Below, in pieces: positions 34,450 to 45,876 of a DNA stretch of 64,000 nt. The DNA lies in NCBI GenBank assembly GCA_021234155.1, contig JAJEKV010000143.1, positions 1,319,358 to 1,383,357 on the forward strand. The letters are read 5' to 3'. The translations under genes were made by a program, and so were the position numbers. A model generated the notes under the pieces. The model did not search any database and was not told where the DNA came from. It was given only the letters and a program-made list of their open reading frames with translations. The stretch is from Isoetes taiwanensis. Taxonomy: Eukaryota; Streptophyta; Lycopodiopsida; Isoetales; Isoetaceae. How positions within the stretch are numbered: the stretch's first letter is position 1; the number at the start of each line of letters is the position of its first letter.

Positions 34450-37400
34450 CTAGTTTGTGAATTCTAGTCTAAACAAGCAGATATAGCAAGGATTTAAAAT
34501 TAAGTGCCTAAAAACGTTAACCATTTTTCACATTAAATTATCATAATATAATGCTACCTGAATTTGTGTGCAAGCATTTCATGAAGAGACAATCTCTTTC
34601 CTAAACTTTTTAAGCAATAAAAAAAAGAAAGAACAAGAAGTTTATAACTCAGCATTCCTTGTCCTATCTGAAATTAAGATTCTATATTCAAGAAAAAAAA
34701 GAGCAAGAAACTTATCCATCATTCCCCCCTGTCTAAAAGCAATCTTGCAGTATTGACTTGGCTAAAATGAAATGCACCAATCAGTCTGATAGAATGACTC
34801 TTTGGAGATGCCCTCTTTGAGATCCCCCAGATTCGCACCATTTTGTCCACGCATTGGACCATAGAATCGTGCATTATACGAGTTCCACCAGCTAGTTATT
34901 ATTTAGGGAACTTCGCTCTAGGATATATGTGAAGATAATGCCAGAGGATAGCTAGGATTTTGGGTGATTCCAACATTATTCAATTTAATCTAACACCAGT
35001 CTGCTCCCGTTTCCCACAACTTCGCCAAGAGAAATGAAATGAACCAGAGGCAGCGATTGTTGTCCCAGAGGCTGCTCAACAATGACAAGCTATACTGGGT
35101 GCTTTTTAGACAAGGAATATGATCGATTATTGGGGACGACTTTTTCGGAGTTCACTAGTAATTTCATATCCACCCTTTCTATGCTCATAGACCGATTGGT
35201 CTCCGTGGACGATAAAAGTACCTTCCTTCCTTCCTTCCTTCCTTCCTTCCTTTAAGGCTAATTGTGAAAATGATTGTAATCCTCTATTTGCATAGATGAT
35301 GAGAGGATGATGAGTATTGCTAGACTTTCAAGTCCGACATTGAGACATATTTAGAGGAGTTGTGGCCTAAATGTGTGTTCTGAAGCGGATTTTGCTAGGA
35401 GTCAAGGCATCGTGGAGGATGCTTGTAAAGCCAAGACTGTGGCCATGAAACTCTACATGTGCATTTTTACTATGTATATTTTCAACTAGACTTACTACAG
35501 ATGGAGCTCGTGAGGATAACCCTAGAGAACACGAACAACTCCATCGATGCGCTTGATCTGATGCTCACGCATACAGGTCGGCTCGAACCTTCTGACAGTC
35601 CGCTATGGAACCTGGTGGTGAGTGGATTGAGGTTCTAGTTCAGCTCTTGACTTGTTTCAAAAGTGCCGATTATGACTTTATCTTCGTATATAAAGTTTGG
35701 ACTGTTTTCTTCGCATTGCTTTACTTGTTTTTGTTTATCTGAGGCCAAAAATTTGGAATGTTACTATCAAAAGCCGTATCTAGTTTACTCCTGTCTATTT
35801 CTTTCATAGTTTTGAGCATTGGCCACATTTTTAGTTCTGCTAAATTCTCATCCTTTTGAAATCGAAACTTATTTGAATTTTGTCGCACAGATTAACACAA
35901 GCCTTCTGTGATTTATCAATCATTGTCATGTGAGGTTAAATCGTTCAATCAAAACAATTCAAAATAAACCTAAATCAATTTTAACAGCAAAGAAGACAAG
36001 AACATGAAGCAGCCACCACAAAAAAGATTAAAATCCTATCATAGGACATGGGTCCGCCAGTCAAAGAACGAACGATGGAATTTAAATGGAAAAATTAGGT
36101 AAAATCTTCGGTTGGATAATTATGTTTAGTTGTTGGGAGATGATGCCAAAAAATCTCAACACTTGAGACGAAGGATAACATCTGCGCCGTTTGTGGTTAG
36201 AATTGGATGGCCCAAGGCGAGAATGAGAATTGCATCTACCCCCCAGCGCCCTTCAAAATGTATTTGTTCATAGGTCTTACGAAACAGGACATCATATATT
36301 TCAAATCCTCCAATTCCAGCATAGAAAGGCACAAAGGGTTCCTACCAGTGGACACCAGCTTTTCCATTAACTAGCCCTAACTAGAGCCTCACGCGCGCTG
36401 CCTGCCTCCTATAAGTCCTCGAGTTCTAGCATTTGATGCTATCGGTTCTTCAAAAGAAAAAAAAAAAATCCAAGTTCATGATATGTTGTTAGACTATAAT
36501 TCAAACTGTGTAAATGGCTAACCAATGTATACAAAAATGCTCAATCTTGCAAATGCAAGGCAACACACACCAAATTTAAGAATTAGCGTTTGCTATTTCA
36601 CTCAAAATTGTAGATGCAATTCCACCTTATCACTTGAACAACTCCATGCCATTGCATGCACATGATTGTGCGTTCAGTTATGAAAGTTCGTTTGCGAACC
36701 CCATATAAACAGAGTATTGACATCATTAACATTAACTGGACTTCAGTTCTAGTGTCCTCACACATCCAAAAAACTAATACGTCTTAAGGGCTTGGATTTG
36801 ATGAGGTCATGCCATGGTCCGTCCCTCACTTCATACGTGAGAAATCCAGGCCCTCTGTGAAAATCCACATCAATTGTGGCTATGATATATCACGTAAGTG
36901 CGAATACAATGGGGGGAAAGGCAGCCCCTCTATGGAATATTCTCACAAGGATCCTAGCGAGGGTCCCGTCAGTTGTATCATGGAGTGCATACGTATAGAC
37001 ATCATTATGATTGGCATCTCAAGAATTCAAATATGGATCTAGAATGTATGGAGGATATCCGTGCATATCCTCGTGTCACATGGCTTTAATTTCTTGCATC
37101 ATTCAAGCCATCGTATCTTTGGGGAAGGGGGTTGGGGGAGGGGAGGAGGGAGGAGCCAACAACTACTCGGGCCCAAATGTGTCACATCAAAAAGAAGTCC
37201 GTAGGCGGGGATACCGACCACTCCATCTGCTTGGGTCATTTCTTCCAAAGTAACGTGTTTGCACCAACGAATTACCAAAACAAAGTAATGGCCCACCCCT
37301 TAGCAAGCCGAATTCGGAGGATCGAATCTCTTCCAAGGGTAAGCAAGACTACTTGCACTATGTGCTATAAGTTGCAAGATTGAATAATTTTCTTTGCTTG

Positions 37401-38030
37401 ACAGATGGAGCAACCCGTTTTCTTTCATGTTACGGGAGTCATTTGAATGATATTGACTTGAACTGAAAAGGGGCAATCCAAAATAAACACACCATAGAAT
37501 GACCCGCCTCTAGAGCAATCCAATGGTCTATCAATTTGGCAATTCTTGTAGCATTGTCCTATGACAATTGGCCACTGGTGCCTTAAGGGAAAAGGAGCAA
37601 CTTTACCCTATATCTTGATTAGATAGATAGAACCATCATCCAATTAAATTGGGATTATGTCAACTCCAAAATCACGCCAACCTGCTGTTGTCTTCTAGGG
37701 GGTTTTTGTTTTTTTTAATCTTTTTTTTTTGGACTTCAAAAATAACATAAGGTTGCGATTCACGTGTGACGTTTCATATGCGAATTGAAATATGCAAAAA
37801 TGAAGAGCAAGTTGCTAACATAGATGAGACCAAAATTGAAGAGCATTTAGATGATAATATTAGGTTTGATAATAACACATTGCATTATTTGTGAGGCAAT
37901 TCCAGACTCGAAATTATCGATACATGGCACAAATATCATACAAAAATATCGTATATTCCAATAAAACATTAAGGGATCAATCCATGTTTTTCCACGTATT
38001 TAACAAGGTGTGGTTCCATGTCAGCCGTTC
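34450..38030. other. Intergenic DNA, no gene recognised
   Basis: Short frames only. A (CTTC/CCTT) microsatellite is at about 35221-35250 and a short A-rich run at 36460. The rest is AT-rich and unassigned. Confidence 0.5.
35221..35250. repeat. (CTTC)n microsatellite
   Basis: About seven uninterrupted CTTC units. Confidence 0.9.
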
Positions 38031-38039
38031 TATCCAGTT

Positions 38040-38580
38040 CTCATCCCCATAGCCAAATTATGCATAATAGACACAAACTTCACCAGAAAAGCATCTGTCG
38101 TAAAGTTTTTTGGATCGTAAGATGGTGGATTCAGGGCCTGTGTTTGATTGTAGAAGCATTTGAGAGCATCATCATCCACTATGATTATATCATCCTTATT
38201 CTCGATACCAAGTTCGGCCCATCATGTTACTCAAGTGTTTGATGAAGATAGGCTTGCTGTTGGATCCTTGGGATTAGTGAACTTCACACATTTGTTCTCG
38301 ATCCCAAAAGGTCAACCAATGTCTACGCATTTCCCCCATGCCTCCAAAGTATCCTTGATGTTCCTTAGTTCCATGGATGACCAAATACCAACTCGAAATA
38401 ACCCGAATGCCTCATCTAGCATCTCCTTCCAAGTGCGGCATGGATAGATCCACTTGGTGTTTGATTCTACCGGTGTCCGATGAAACTCGATCTCTAGCCA
38501 CTTTATTTTTCTAAAAAGTCTTGCAAAGGACTCCGTTTAGGTCGAACACCACAACCTTCTTAGAAACGCAAATGGAAGCT
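38040..38580 (-). pseudogene. FCP1/NIF-type HAD phosphatase domain remnant
   Basis: From 38560 downward the minus strand encodes KKVVVFDLNGVLCKTF, the D-x-N/D-x-V motif I of FCP1-like HAD proteins. After a frame break it reads TWKEMLDEAFGLFRVGIWSS (motif II serine), then a Lys-containing segment, and DDIIIVDDDALKCFYNQTQA with LNPPSY (motif III/IV). FCP1/SCP and TIM50-like domains dephosphorylate or bind proteins. Position 2 of motif I is Asn rather than Asp as in classical FCP1, so activity is uncertain even in the ancestor. Frameshifts and a stop near 38235 show decay. Its neighbours are other broken minus-strand frames. Confidence 0.6.
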
Positions 38581-38632
38581 GAAACATCAAACATGTATGC
38601 GGGTCGCAAGATACGATAACACAAACAATACA

Positions 38633-38770
38633 AACGCGCCAAAGCGTGATTTGAGTTAGTCAACCAAATCGCGTGCTACGGCGGATTTAGTTTGACAACG
38701 AAAATAATCAAACCACGCTGGCGCGATTTAATTCAAAGGTAATACAATTAAATCACGCTGGCGGCGATTT
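38633..38770. repeat. Degenerate CACGC/GCGTG palindromes, left cluster
   Basis: Imperfect arms occur at 38633-38650 (ACGC...GCGTGATTT), 38714-38727 (CACGCTGGCGCG) and 38754-38767 (CACGCTGGCGGCG). Each is flanked by AAATC/GATTT words as in the cleaner array at 40 kb. Confidence 0.6.
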
Positions 38771-39894
38771 CGGGCAAGGCCATACCTATCATCTTCGGTT
38801 TATTTCCGCCGTTTGGCTATTTCTCCCCTTCGCCACCCTTAATCGTTAGGTGCTCTTCATCAAGTAGAATTGTTATTTTCTATTAGTTCCGCTGCGCCCT
38901 TCACAACCCGACATTATTTTATTATTGATTTGGCAAACCCGTGAATCACTAGAGTCGCCTTTGGTTGCCTTCAGCCGTTACCCCTCAATTAGTTCATTGT
39001 TAACCCGTGAATCTCCTCTCATTGTTGCTTGCATCACCAAGGGGAGGCATAGATATTCCCAAGTTCGCCTTCATCACGCTACTTTGAGCAGCTAGTTTAG
39101 CAGCTATTTGTTCATTGCTTTCCTTTTTTGCGGATTACTAGGTCCCTCACTGTAACCATCGTCCACTTTCGAATTGGACAAGTCCACGAGACTTTTTGAT
39201 TGCTGATGATTTCGTGGTTGCCATAAGGGCCTTTAGGAGATTTGGCAAGCACATGCATGAGGAATGGTTCAAGAAAGTCTTTGGCCCGCTCATCACTCAC
39301 AAAGCAAAGACATCTTCTAACACCCATAAGAGCCTCTCGCAATATAACCTCCAACACGCGAAGCTCCAAGCGGGTTGTATCAATTGGAGCAAATGCCTCG
39401 ACGGGTAAGCAAACATAGACGGGGAAATCCATTTTTATTTAAAGGGGCCCTTCATTCGCCTAGCCCCCTCGAAGTCTTTCTCATCTCACACATTCAAGTC
39501 AAAGATGCTTACATCAACAGGAGGCACCCTACCCATAGTATCCGGCGGCTTCCCTTGTGCATAAGCGCCCGAATTCATTCCACTTTTGCCATCTTCAAGT
39601 CCTTACAAAACACAATCTTATACGAGTTTGTTGGGCCCGACACGCTAGATGAGCTTTTAGAAGGATCTCGCAATGTCATCACCACCTTTTTCTTTGATTT
39701 TCTTGCGGTTTTTCTTCTTCTCAGTATAATTGTTCATGGCAGAGTCCGGCTCAATGACTTTGAAAGCCTCGGACTTTGACCCGCCCTCGGTAGGTAATGG
39801 ACAACCATATTCCACCCATCGTTGGGCGGGCGCAGGTTGCTCCACGTTATGGGCTGCCAAAAATACGAGCATTGAATCAAGATCGGAAGACAAA

Positions 39895-40204
39895 GAAACA
39901 CGCCGGTGCGATTTCAATAGAAAAGATCAACCTCAAAACACGCCGGCGTGAAATGAATTAAAACCAATGCAATTCACGCCGCAAGCTGGCGGTTGAATTC
40001 CACGCCCGCGTGCTTAATCGAATCGGTTGAATTCATGCGTGATTTCAAATGAAACCAAATCACGCCAGCGCTTTCAAATCAAATCAATTCACGCCAAAGT
40101 GCTTTAACATTTCACGCTGGCGTGGAATTGGTTTGATTTGAAAACACGCTGGCGTGATTTGGTTTCATTTGAAATCACGCTGGCGTGAATTGGTTTCATT
40201 TGAA
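39895..40204. repeat. Array of CACGC-N-GCGTG palindromes in both orientations
   Basis: Perfect palindromes CACGCCGGCGTG (39939-39950) and CACGCCCGCGTG (40001-40012), plus the near-palindrome CACGCTGGCGTG at 40113, 40145 and 40176. The last three form a 31-32-bp tandem unit with spacer ATTGGTTTCATTTGAA. A block at about 40037-40067 is the reverse complement of the spacer unit, so the array contains both direct and inverted copies. Degenerate copies fill the gaps. Confidence 0.9.
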
Positions 40205-41424
40205 TGAACGGCATGAATATTAAAGTGCTAACATCCTAATGCAAATAATTACCTTTTGTATAGAAATGTCTTCCCCATTTCATTCAAAGTTGCACTAATC
40301 TCACCCAAATCTGCAGTGAAGTATTGCCATCCAAGAGACGACACCTCCTATAATGCATAGTGATTGTAGAGCAACGTTTTTGGCCTTTTGTTCCGTTTGC
40401 TGATGAGGGCCTTTGTGCCTCAAAATGCAATCGTGCCTGGTCGATGATGACGAATTTAATGTTTTCGTTTAACATTAACTCCTCGGTTCGCCCACACAAT
40501 GCAGGCTTGTTCGAGATCATTCCCAAGGTAACACATCCCACGGCATAGGCATTTGACTGGATTACTAATCATGCTCAAACAATCTCCATGGCATGTCTTT
40601 GGATCATATCTTCGCTAACATAAATGGAGCTTGGTGAACGGATGAGAGACTTCACATGGATCGAAAAACTTTCCTTAAGACCCAATGGATAATGGTCGAG
40701 TATTTATTCAAACTTGTTCATGGCCTCTAGTCGCTTTTACCACCACATCTGTTCATTCTCAAAAACGAAGCCTCCATGCCTTCGACAACTGCAGGTTGAA
40801 CATCCTTCCCTAGATCTAGGACCCTTCTAGAAGCTTTCAAGTCGACTAATTCCCTAGCTTGCGCACATAGTGACTTCTTTGTCGGTTTAGTGAACATGCC
40901 TCTACGCATACCGTAACCCCTTGGCAAATAGATATTGGCGTAATCGCTACATTGGTTGGCCTACATTGGTATCGCGGTAGCTCTATGAGAGTAAGTCCGA
41001 GCGGATCTTTCTTTTGCTTATGTGTAATCTCCAAGAGCAATTTGCGGTTGGTGTCATCCTCTTCCTCACAAGAGATTAGGATCCCTTTGTTTAGTCATCT
41101 TGTTCCGGCTTCCTTTTTCCTCGAAGAGAGTTAAGTCGAAGCTTGCCATTTGTCTTGGCAAGGTCAACGTATTCCTCTCGGCACCCTCGCCCATTTCCCC
41201 GGCAGGGTCGTTGGTTGCTATAAGAATCGGCCCTTCATCATCTAAGGTGAGATCATATGGTACGCATCCGGGTCGCGTCTACCCTTGCTTTCTTGGCGTG
41301 ATTAGAACCCAAATTATTAGGGTTTTCTTCCTCTTGGGCACCGCAAAAGAAGATGAACATTTTTTAGAGTACTTTTCGAACAAAGAGATCACGCCATGCA
41401 TTTTAAACCTAAATTAGTACAATT

Positions 41425-41437
41425 CACGCTAGGCGTG
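41425..41437. repeat. Dispersed CACGC-TAG-GCGTG palindrome
   Basis: CACGCTAGGCGTG preceded by AATT, same arms as the array at 40 kb. Confidence 0.8.
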
Positions 41438-41949
41438 TTGGTAGCTCTAATAATTGACCATGCTTTATGCGAATTTGAAACTAAATTAGTTTGCATCTAC
41501 ATTTTAAGATATATACCCTTTATGAATCCATATTTCACACTATTTAACCTCATTGAACATTGCTATCTCCAACTGTCTAACACTGCTATATTCTATAAAA
41601 CAGAGCAAAATTATGTTCTACAAAACGGACAATCAGAGCATTAACTGATGGTAATACTTAAAATTCATGCAAAGCATAATAACTCAAACTCATGCAAAGC
41701 ATATTAATCAAAGGCAAGGAAATATCTCAAATTCATGCAAGCATAATACTCTCCACCACGTGTATTCGGTGGCAAATAACATACCTTGAGTAGGGTTCTC
41801 GTATTCTTACGATCAACGCCCTCCTCAAACCCGAAGCCCGCCGGGTTTTGAGATTCCTCTTCCACCACTTCCTCGCCCCGTCACCGCCTCGACCACCTCT
41901 GGTTTTAGAAGACATCTCCGGAATCGCAAGGTAACAGAGTCGCAAGGTC

Positions 41950-42940
41950 GCTCGGATAAGCCTTTCGAGCTACTTTCGAAGAAATAGTTTGCAAGAAATA
42001 GCTTTTTCTACCTGACGAGAAATAGCGTTTTCTACACATACGAGAAATTTGAATTTCAAGAAAACACAAAATGCGGGTTTGAAATATTCTTGACACATAA
42101 AAATAATAATGACGAAGATTCACTTTCAAAAAAGAACCCGTCCATGGACTTCTTTCATTGAGTTTTAAAACCAATCTACCGTCTTCTTTCATTGATTACA
42201 TTTATCCCGCCAAAATGTAATTAACCTAAGCTTTCTTGTAACTTCGAATTTTTCCCCGACCGCTGCGTTTCCATAGCGCTGTGATTTCTAGAACTTCGAA
42301 TCGGCTTCTCAAGAATGGCTCTGAGAATTACGTAAGCATGATGAAGACCCGTCTCACGACTTCTTTCATTAAGTTTTAAAAACCAATCTATCCAAAAAAG
42401 TATCCCACCAAATTTATCCCCGCCTAAACGTAGTTAACCTAATCTTTCTTCTAATTCAATTTTCCCGACCGCCAGAGTTTCCAGAGTTTCCATAGCACCT
42501 TGACTTCTCAAATCGACTTGAGAGACTCAAATCCGGCTTCTCAAGAATGGCTACGAAATTCTGAGGTACTCATCTCATTCCAATAGCTTGAACATTAATT
42601 TCCAATAGTAGGTGTCTCAAATAGCAATTTTTCTCGCAATGTCGAAGATGAATGTTTCATGTTAACTACAAATCGAGAAAAGGAAAGTAGGATTATGCAA
42701 GATCGACTCCATCGATCCCTGGATCAGAAAACCTGTCATGGAATTCCGCCGGGGATAAGTATGTCCGAAGTCTGATGATTAATTAATCTGCGCTATGGAT
42801 GAAGCTTTACCTCGCAGACACCCGGTGGGGATACGGTTGGAGAAAGTGTTGGAACATTTGTTGCATGGCCGAAAACCGCTTAAAAAAGGTATGTAACATG
42901 TATTACATTGGAGAAATATAGAAGTAGACAAAATTTGTTG
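41950..42940. other. Intergenic DNA with an imperfect internal duplication
   Basis: Segment 42120-42310 and segment 42350-42540 share several blocks (CTTCTTTCATTGAGTTTTAAAACCA, ATTTTTCCCGACCGC, TTTCCATAGC, GAATCGGCTTCTCAAGAATGGCT in slightly different forms), so one was probably copied from the other. No gene recognised. Confidence 0.5.
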
Positions 42941-42943
42941 TAT

Positions 42944-43582
42944 TCATTGGAAAAAGATTACAATTGTATATAATCTGGGATAAACCGGATAAACCGGACA
43001 AAATCCCGGACCTCTTGTTTCAAGCCCAATCCCATCGAGTAGCTGGGCTATCGATACTCTCATTTCCATTCCAGGGCATAGTGAATGGATCAGGTAAAAC
43101 CCCAAAGAAAAACACCCACCGTGCTCTAGCTCCACCTCCCCCGCCTGCTCCACCTCCACCACCTGGTCCACCTCCTGCTCCTCCTCCTGCTCCATTGGTT
43201 GAGCCATCTCCATTGCATCGTATACCGCCTGTGGTAGTGGTTCGTGTTGGGGCATCCGGGCATAGAGGCTAACCACTAAGAAACGCAGCTCCTCATTTTG
43301 AATCTCGAGCTGACGGATGCGAGATTCACTCTCGATCAATGCATGTACTGCATTCTCGAAGTGATTAGATAAGAGGGCCAGCCTCCGTGCGATTGCAAGG
43401 GACTCAGAGCCCAGATCTATCATTGCCCTGCGCTCTGCTGCCATCATCATTACTTGATCCAAGTACTCCAGGGGTTGCAAGACTGGTGCTCCAGCCGGAC
43501 TGGTGCTCTTTGCGTTCAACCGGACCGAGATTGAAGCCGAACCGAGCTGGCTGTGTGATTGCTGGCCCAAATGTAATTCCAA
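42944..43582 (-). CDS. Hypothetical protein, coiled coil with acidic tail
   Basis: A 212-codon uninterrupted frame. After a polar N-terminus it has a heptad-like segment (LSNHFENAVHALIESESRIR, then LEIQNEELRFLVVSLYAR) predicted to form a coiled coil. A strongly acidic Glu/Val/Gln stretch follows (EQEEEQEVDQVVEVEQ). The C-terminal 50 residues look unlike a domain. I do not recognise a family. It lies between CACGC palindromes and decayed coding DNA, so a transposon accessory ORF is as likely as a host gene. No promoter or introns were identified. Confidence 0.4.
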   Translation of the reverse strand: MELHLGQQSHSQLGSASISVRLNAKSTSPAGAPVLQPLEYLDQVMMMAAERRAMIDLGSESLAIARRLALLSNHFENAVHALIESESRIRQLEIQNEELRFLVVSLYARMPQHEPLPQAVYDAMEMAQPMEQEEEQEVDQVVEVEQAGEVELEHGGCFSLGFYLIHSLCPGMEMRVSIAQLLDGIGLETRGPGFCPVYPVYPRLYTIVIFFQ

Positions 43583-43659
43583 TGCATCTTAAGTCCACCA
43601 ACCGGGTGATTAATGTAACTTGGCATCTATCAATAGGAAGTGAGCGGAGTATCAGTATT

Positions 43660-43773
43660 CACGCCTGGCGTGTTATATTTATTTATTTATAAACTTAGAA
43701 ACTAAGAGACACGCCCGGCGTGTTTAGCTTAAAAGTTGAAACTAGGGATAAAATTGTTTGCACGCTCAGCGTG
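43660..43773. repeat. Three spaced CACGC-N3-GCGTG palindromes
   Basis: CACGCCTGGCGTG (43660-43672), CACGCCCGGCGTG (43710-43722) and CACGCTCAGCGTG (43761-43773). The arms are constant and the three central bases differ each time; spacing is about 50 bp. Confidence 0.9.
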
Positions 43774-43820
43774 TAAACTGCTATATAGGAAAAACTATAC
43801 TGCTCGTGCATTATTCGCCA

Positions 43821-44010
43821 GAGGGAGAAAAAAAAAACCTGTACAGATAGATAAGTAAATAGATAAAGGCCAGGCAATTATTTACACGCTGTACAGATAG
43901 ATAAGTAAATAGATAAAGGCCAGGCAATTATTTACACGCTAAGCGTGTAAATAATTGCCCGGCCTTTATCTATTTACTTATCTATCTGTACAGGTTTTTT
44001 TTTCTCTCTC
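43821..44010. repeat. Long foldback with a duplicated left arm
   Basis: A 50-bp block (GTACAGATAGATAAG to ATTTACACGCT) is tandemly repeated at 43841-43890 and 43891-43940. It is followed immediately by its inverted copy at 43941-43990. The inverted homology continues outward into a poly-A/poly-T and GAGAGA/TCTCTC flank, giving arms of roughly 70 bp. The centre is the palindrome CACGCTAAGCGTG (43935-43947). One mismatch was seen between the arms (CCAGG against CCGGG). Confidence 0.95.
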
Positions 44011-44061
44011 TTGAATGCACTGTATCGTGTATTCATGTTGAATTCTAAGGTTAGCATGAAA

Positions 44062-44074
44062 CACGCTTAGCGTG
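44062..44074. repeat. Dispersed CACGC-TTA-GCGTG palindrome
   Basis: CACGCTTAGCGTG inside a longer 19-bp palindrome GAAACACGC...GCGTGTTTC. Confidence 0.85.
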
Positions 44075-45491
44075 TTTCAAATACTATCTTTCAGATTTTT
44101 CTAATGCTTTCTACTACACTTATTCATAATAGAAACTTGCATGCAATAGCATGATTAATTCAGGAAGAGAAACTCAAGAATTTACTCGAAACAAAAAGAA
44201 GCAGATGAAGTTTATAAAAAACTATTCTGGTTTTCATAAACATCATCTGCTTCCTCTGCCTCGAGCAAATGGAAAAGCTTGTCTTCTTGGATTAAAGCTG
44301 CCATTGAGATGCAGCTTAAAACTAAATGAAAACTAACCTTGAGTTAAAAGGCTGGAAGGATTCAAGAACGGGAGGACTTTGCTTTTGGTTTTAATTCCGG
44401 AGGCTTTGGATTCTTGGACCTTAGTCCTCTGCTTTTGGTTTTAATTCTGAGCCTCCGATGTCCTCTGCTACAGATGCTACAGAACAAAAGGCGGAGTCTT
44501 TTAGTAAGTTAGGAATTGCCGAAACCAAACATCTAACATTGCTGAATATAAATTTGCTCACCAAGATTTTAGGAGGGCGGATCCAAACACGCCAGGCAAC
44601 CCTAAAAATCATTATGAAGGAAGGAAGAAAATGTAGGAACTTTGAGAGCTGAAATGGATTTATATAAGCATAATTAGAAATAAGTTAAGCGTGAATAATT
44701 GATTGCTTGAATTAACACTGCGGGCGTTTGGTCTTCCCGCCGGACATGACATATATATGGTATATATGGAGAATATTGCATTTTATGCAATAAATTCTCC
44801 GACATTTTATTCCATTTATTGCATTCAAAAAATAGAATTTAGAAATTTTATATAGGCTAAATTAAAATGATTTTAAAAGGCAAAATTATCAAGGCTAAAA
44901 AATGACTTGTAAGGTTGGGGGAATTGTTTTAGGTCGATATAGGAAAATTTCCTATGGTTCTTTGTGATGAATGAATCGAAATTCTCATGTGGTTGATTTA
45001 TAGTGTTCCCAGACTTTGTTGAGACAAAATTTGCGAGACAAAAGTTTAGAGAGACAAAATTTGCAGAGACAAAATTTTAGAGAAAAACTTGGAGCCAAAA
45101 TAATTGGAGAATACTGGTTTGATTTTATTCAAAAATTTTATGTACGAGAAAAAACCTGTTTGAAGACAAAGTTTATGAAGAAAACTGTTTGATTTCATTA
45201 AAAAACAGTTATATGTACGGATGCCCGGGCTTGGAAGCAAATTGCCCGAAGGCTTTTCACACAATTCTGACAAAAAAATGCCCGAGGCGTGTCCAAAACT
45301 TCAAAGAAAGGGAAACAAAAAATGGGCCGCCGGGATCGCATCACTCTTTTCCACGCCTGCAACAAAGAAGAAAGAAAGGTGTTAGAAAAGAAAGAAAGGT
45401 GCAAAAAAAAAAAAAAAAAAAAAAAAAAACATGCAAACCTGGTTCATCTCTCAACCACTCCAAAAAACCGTCGAATTGTCGACCACCACCC

Positions 45492-45811
45492 GGTAAAAGC
45501 ATGTTAGGGTGTACCACTTTTTGGAACCCGCAAAAGTACATACACTAGGTACTTGAATCTGGGTACTTTCTCATTTTTCTTTTCATTAAAACTAATACAA
45601 AATCCAAAATAAAAAGTCAAGGACATGGTAATATTCAAAGTTAAGATAAAGATAATGCTATCTGAGACCAATATATATATAAAAAGTTCTAAAACATACC
45701 TTATATTGAGATATTATACAGGTACCCAGTACCCAGTCCTGGCTACCTTTTTAGGTACCTTTTTAGTCACTAAATAATACTTTTTAAGGGACACCCTAAC
45801 ATGCTTTTACC
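45492..45811. mobile_element. MITE with 21-bp terminal inverted repeats
   Basis: The left end GGTAAAAGCATGTTAGGG at 45492 onward is matched without mismatch over 21 bp by the reverse complement of 45791-45811. The 320-bp element has no ORF and contains GGTAC-rich internal sequence (TACCCAGTACCC, TTAGGTACC). Flanks are C/A-rich (CCACC on both sides), so the target duplication is ambiguous and the superfamily is not assigned. Confidence 0.8.
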
Positions 45812-45820
45812 CACCCCCCA

Positions 45821-45876
45821 CCCCTCCTCCTCCCCCCTCCTCCTCCTCCTCCTCCTCCTCCTCCTCCTCCTCCTCA
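45821..45876. repeat. (CTC)n microsatellite
   Basis: About fifty bases of nearly pure CTC/CCT trinucleotides directly after the MITE. Confidence 0.95.

Larger units (their letters stand above)
39100..41950 (-). pseudogene. Broken minus-strand coding region, family not recognised
   Basis: Protein-like frames lie on the minus strand at 41733-41945, 40846-41440 (several frames, including EGPILIATNDPAGEMGEG), 40727-40927, 40284-40541 (ENIKFVIIDQARLHFEAQRP), 39657-39917 and 39112-39432. All point the same way as the HAD remnant at 38.0-38.6 kb. This suggests one large decayed gene or transposon, interrupted by the palindrome array at 39.9-40.2 kb. I recognise no domain in these frames. Confidence 0.35.

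Noticed and set aside
39895-40204. Repeat array as a CRISPR locus
   Set aside because: Eukaryotic plant context, repeats and spacers both repeated, no cas genes.
43404-43692. Plus- and minus-strand ORFs overlapping 42944-43582
   Set aside because: Alternative frames of the longer coiled-coil ORF with poorer composition.
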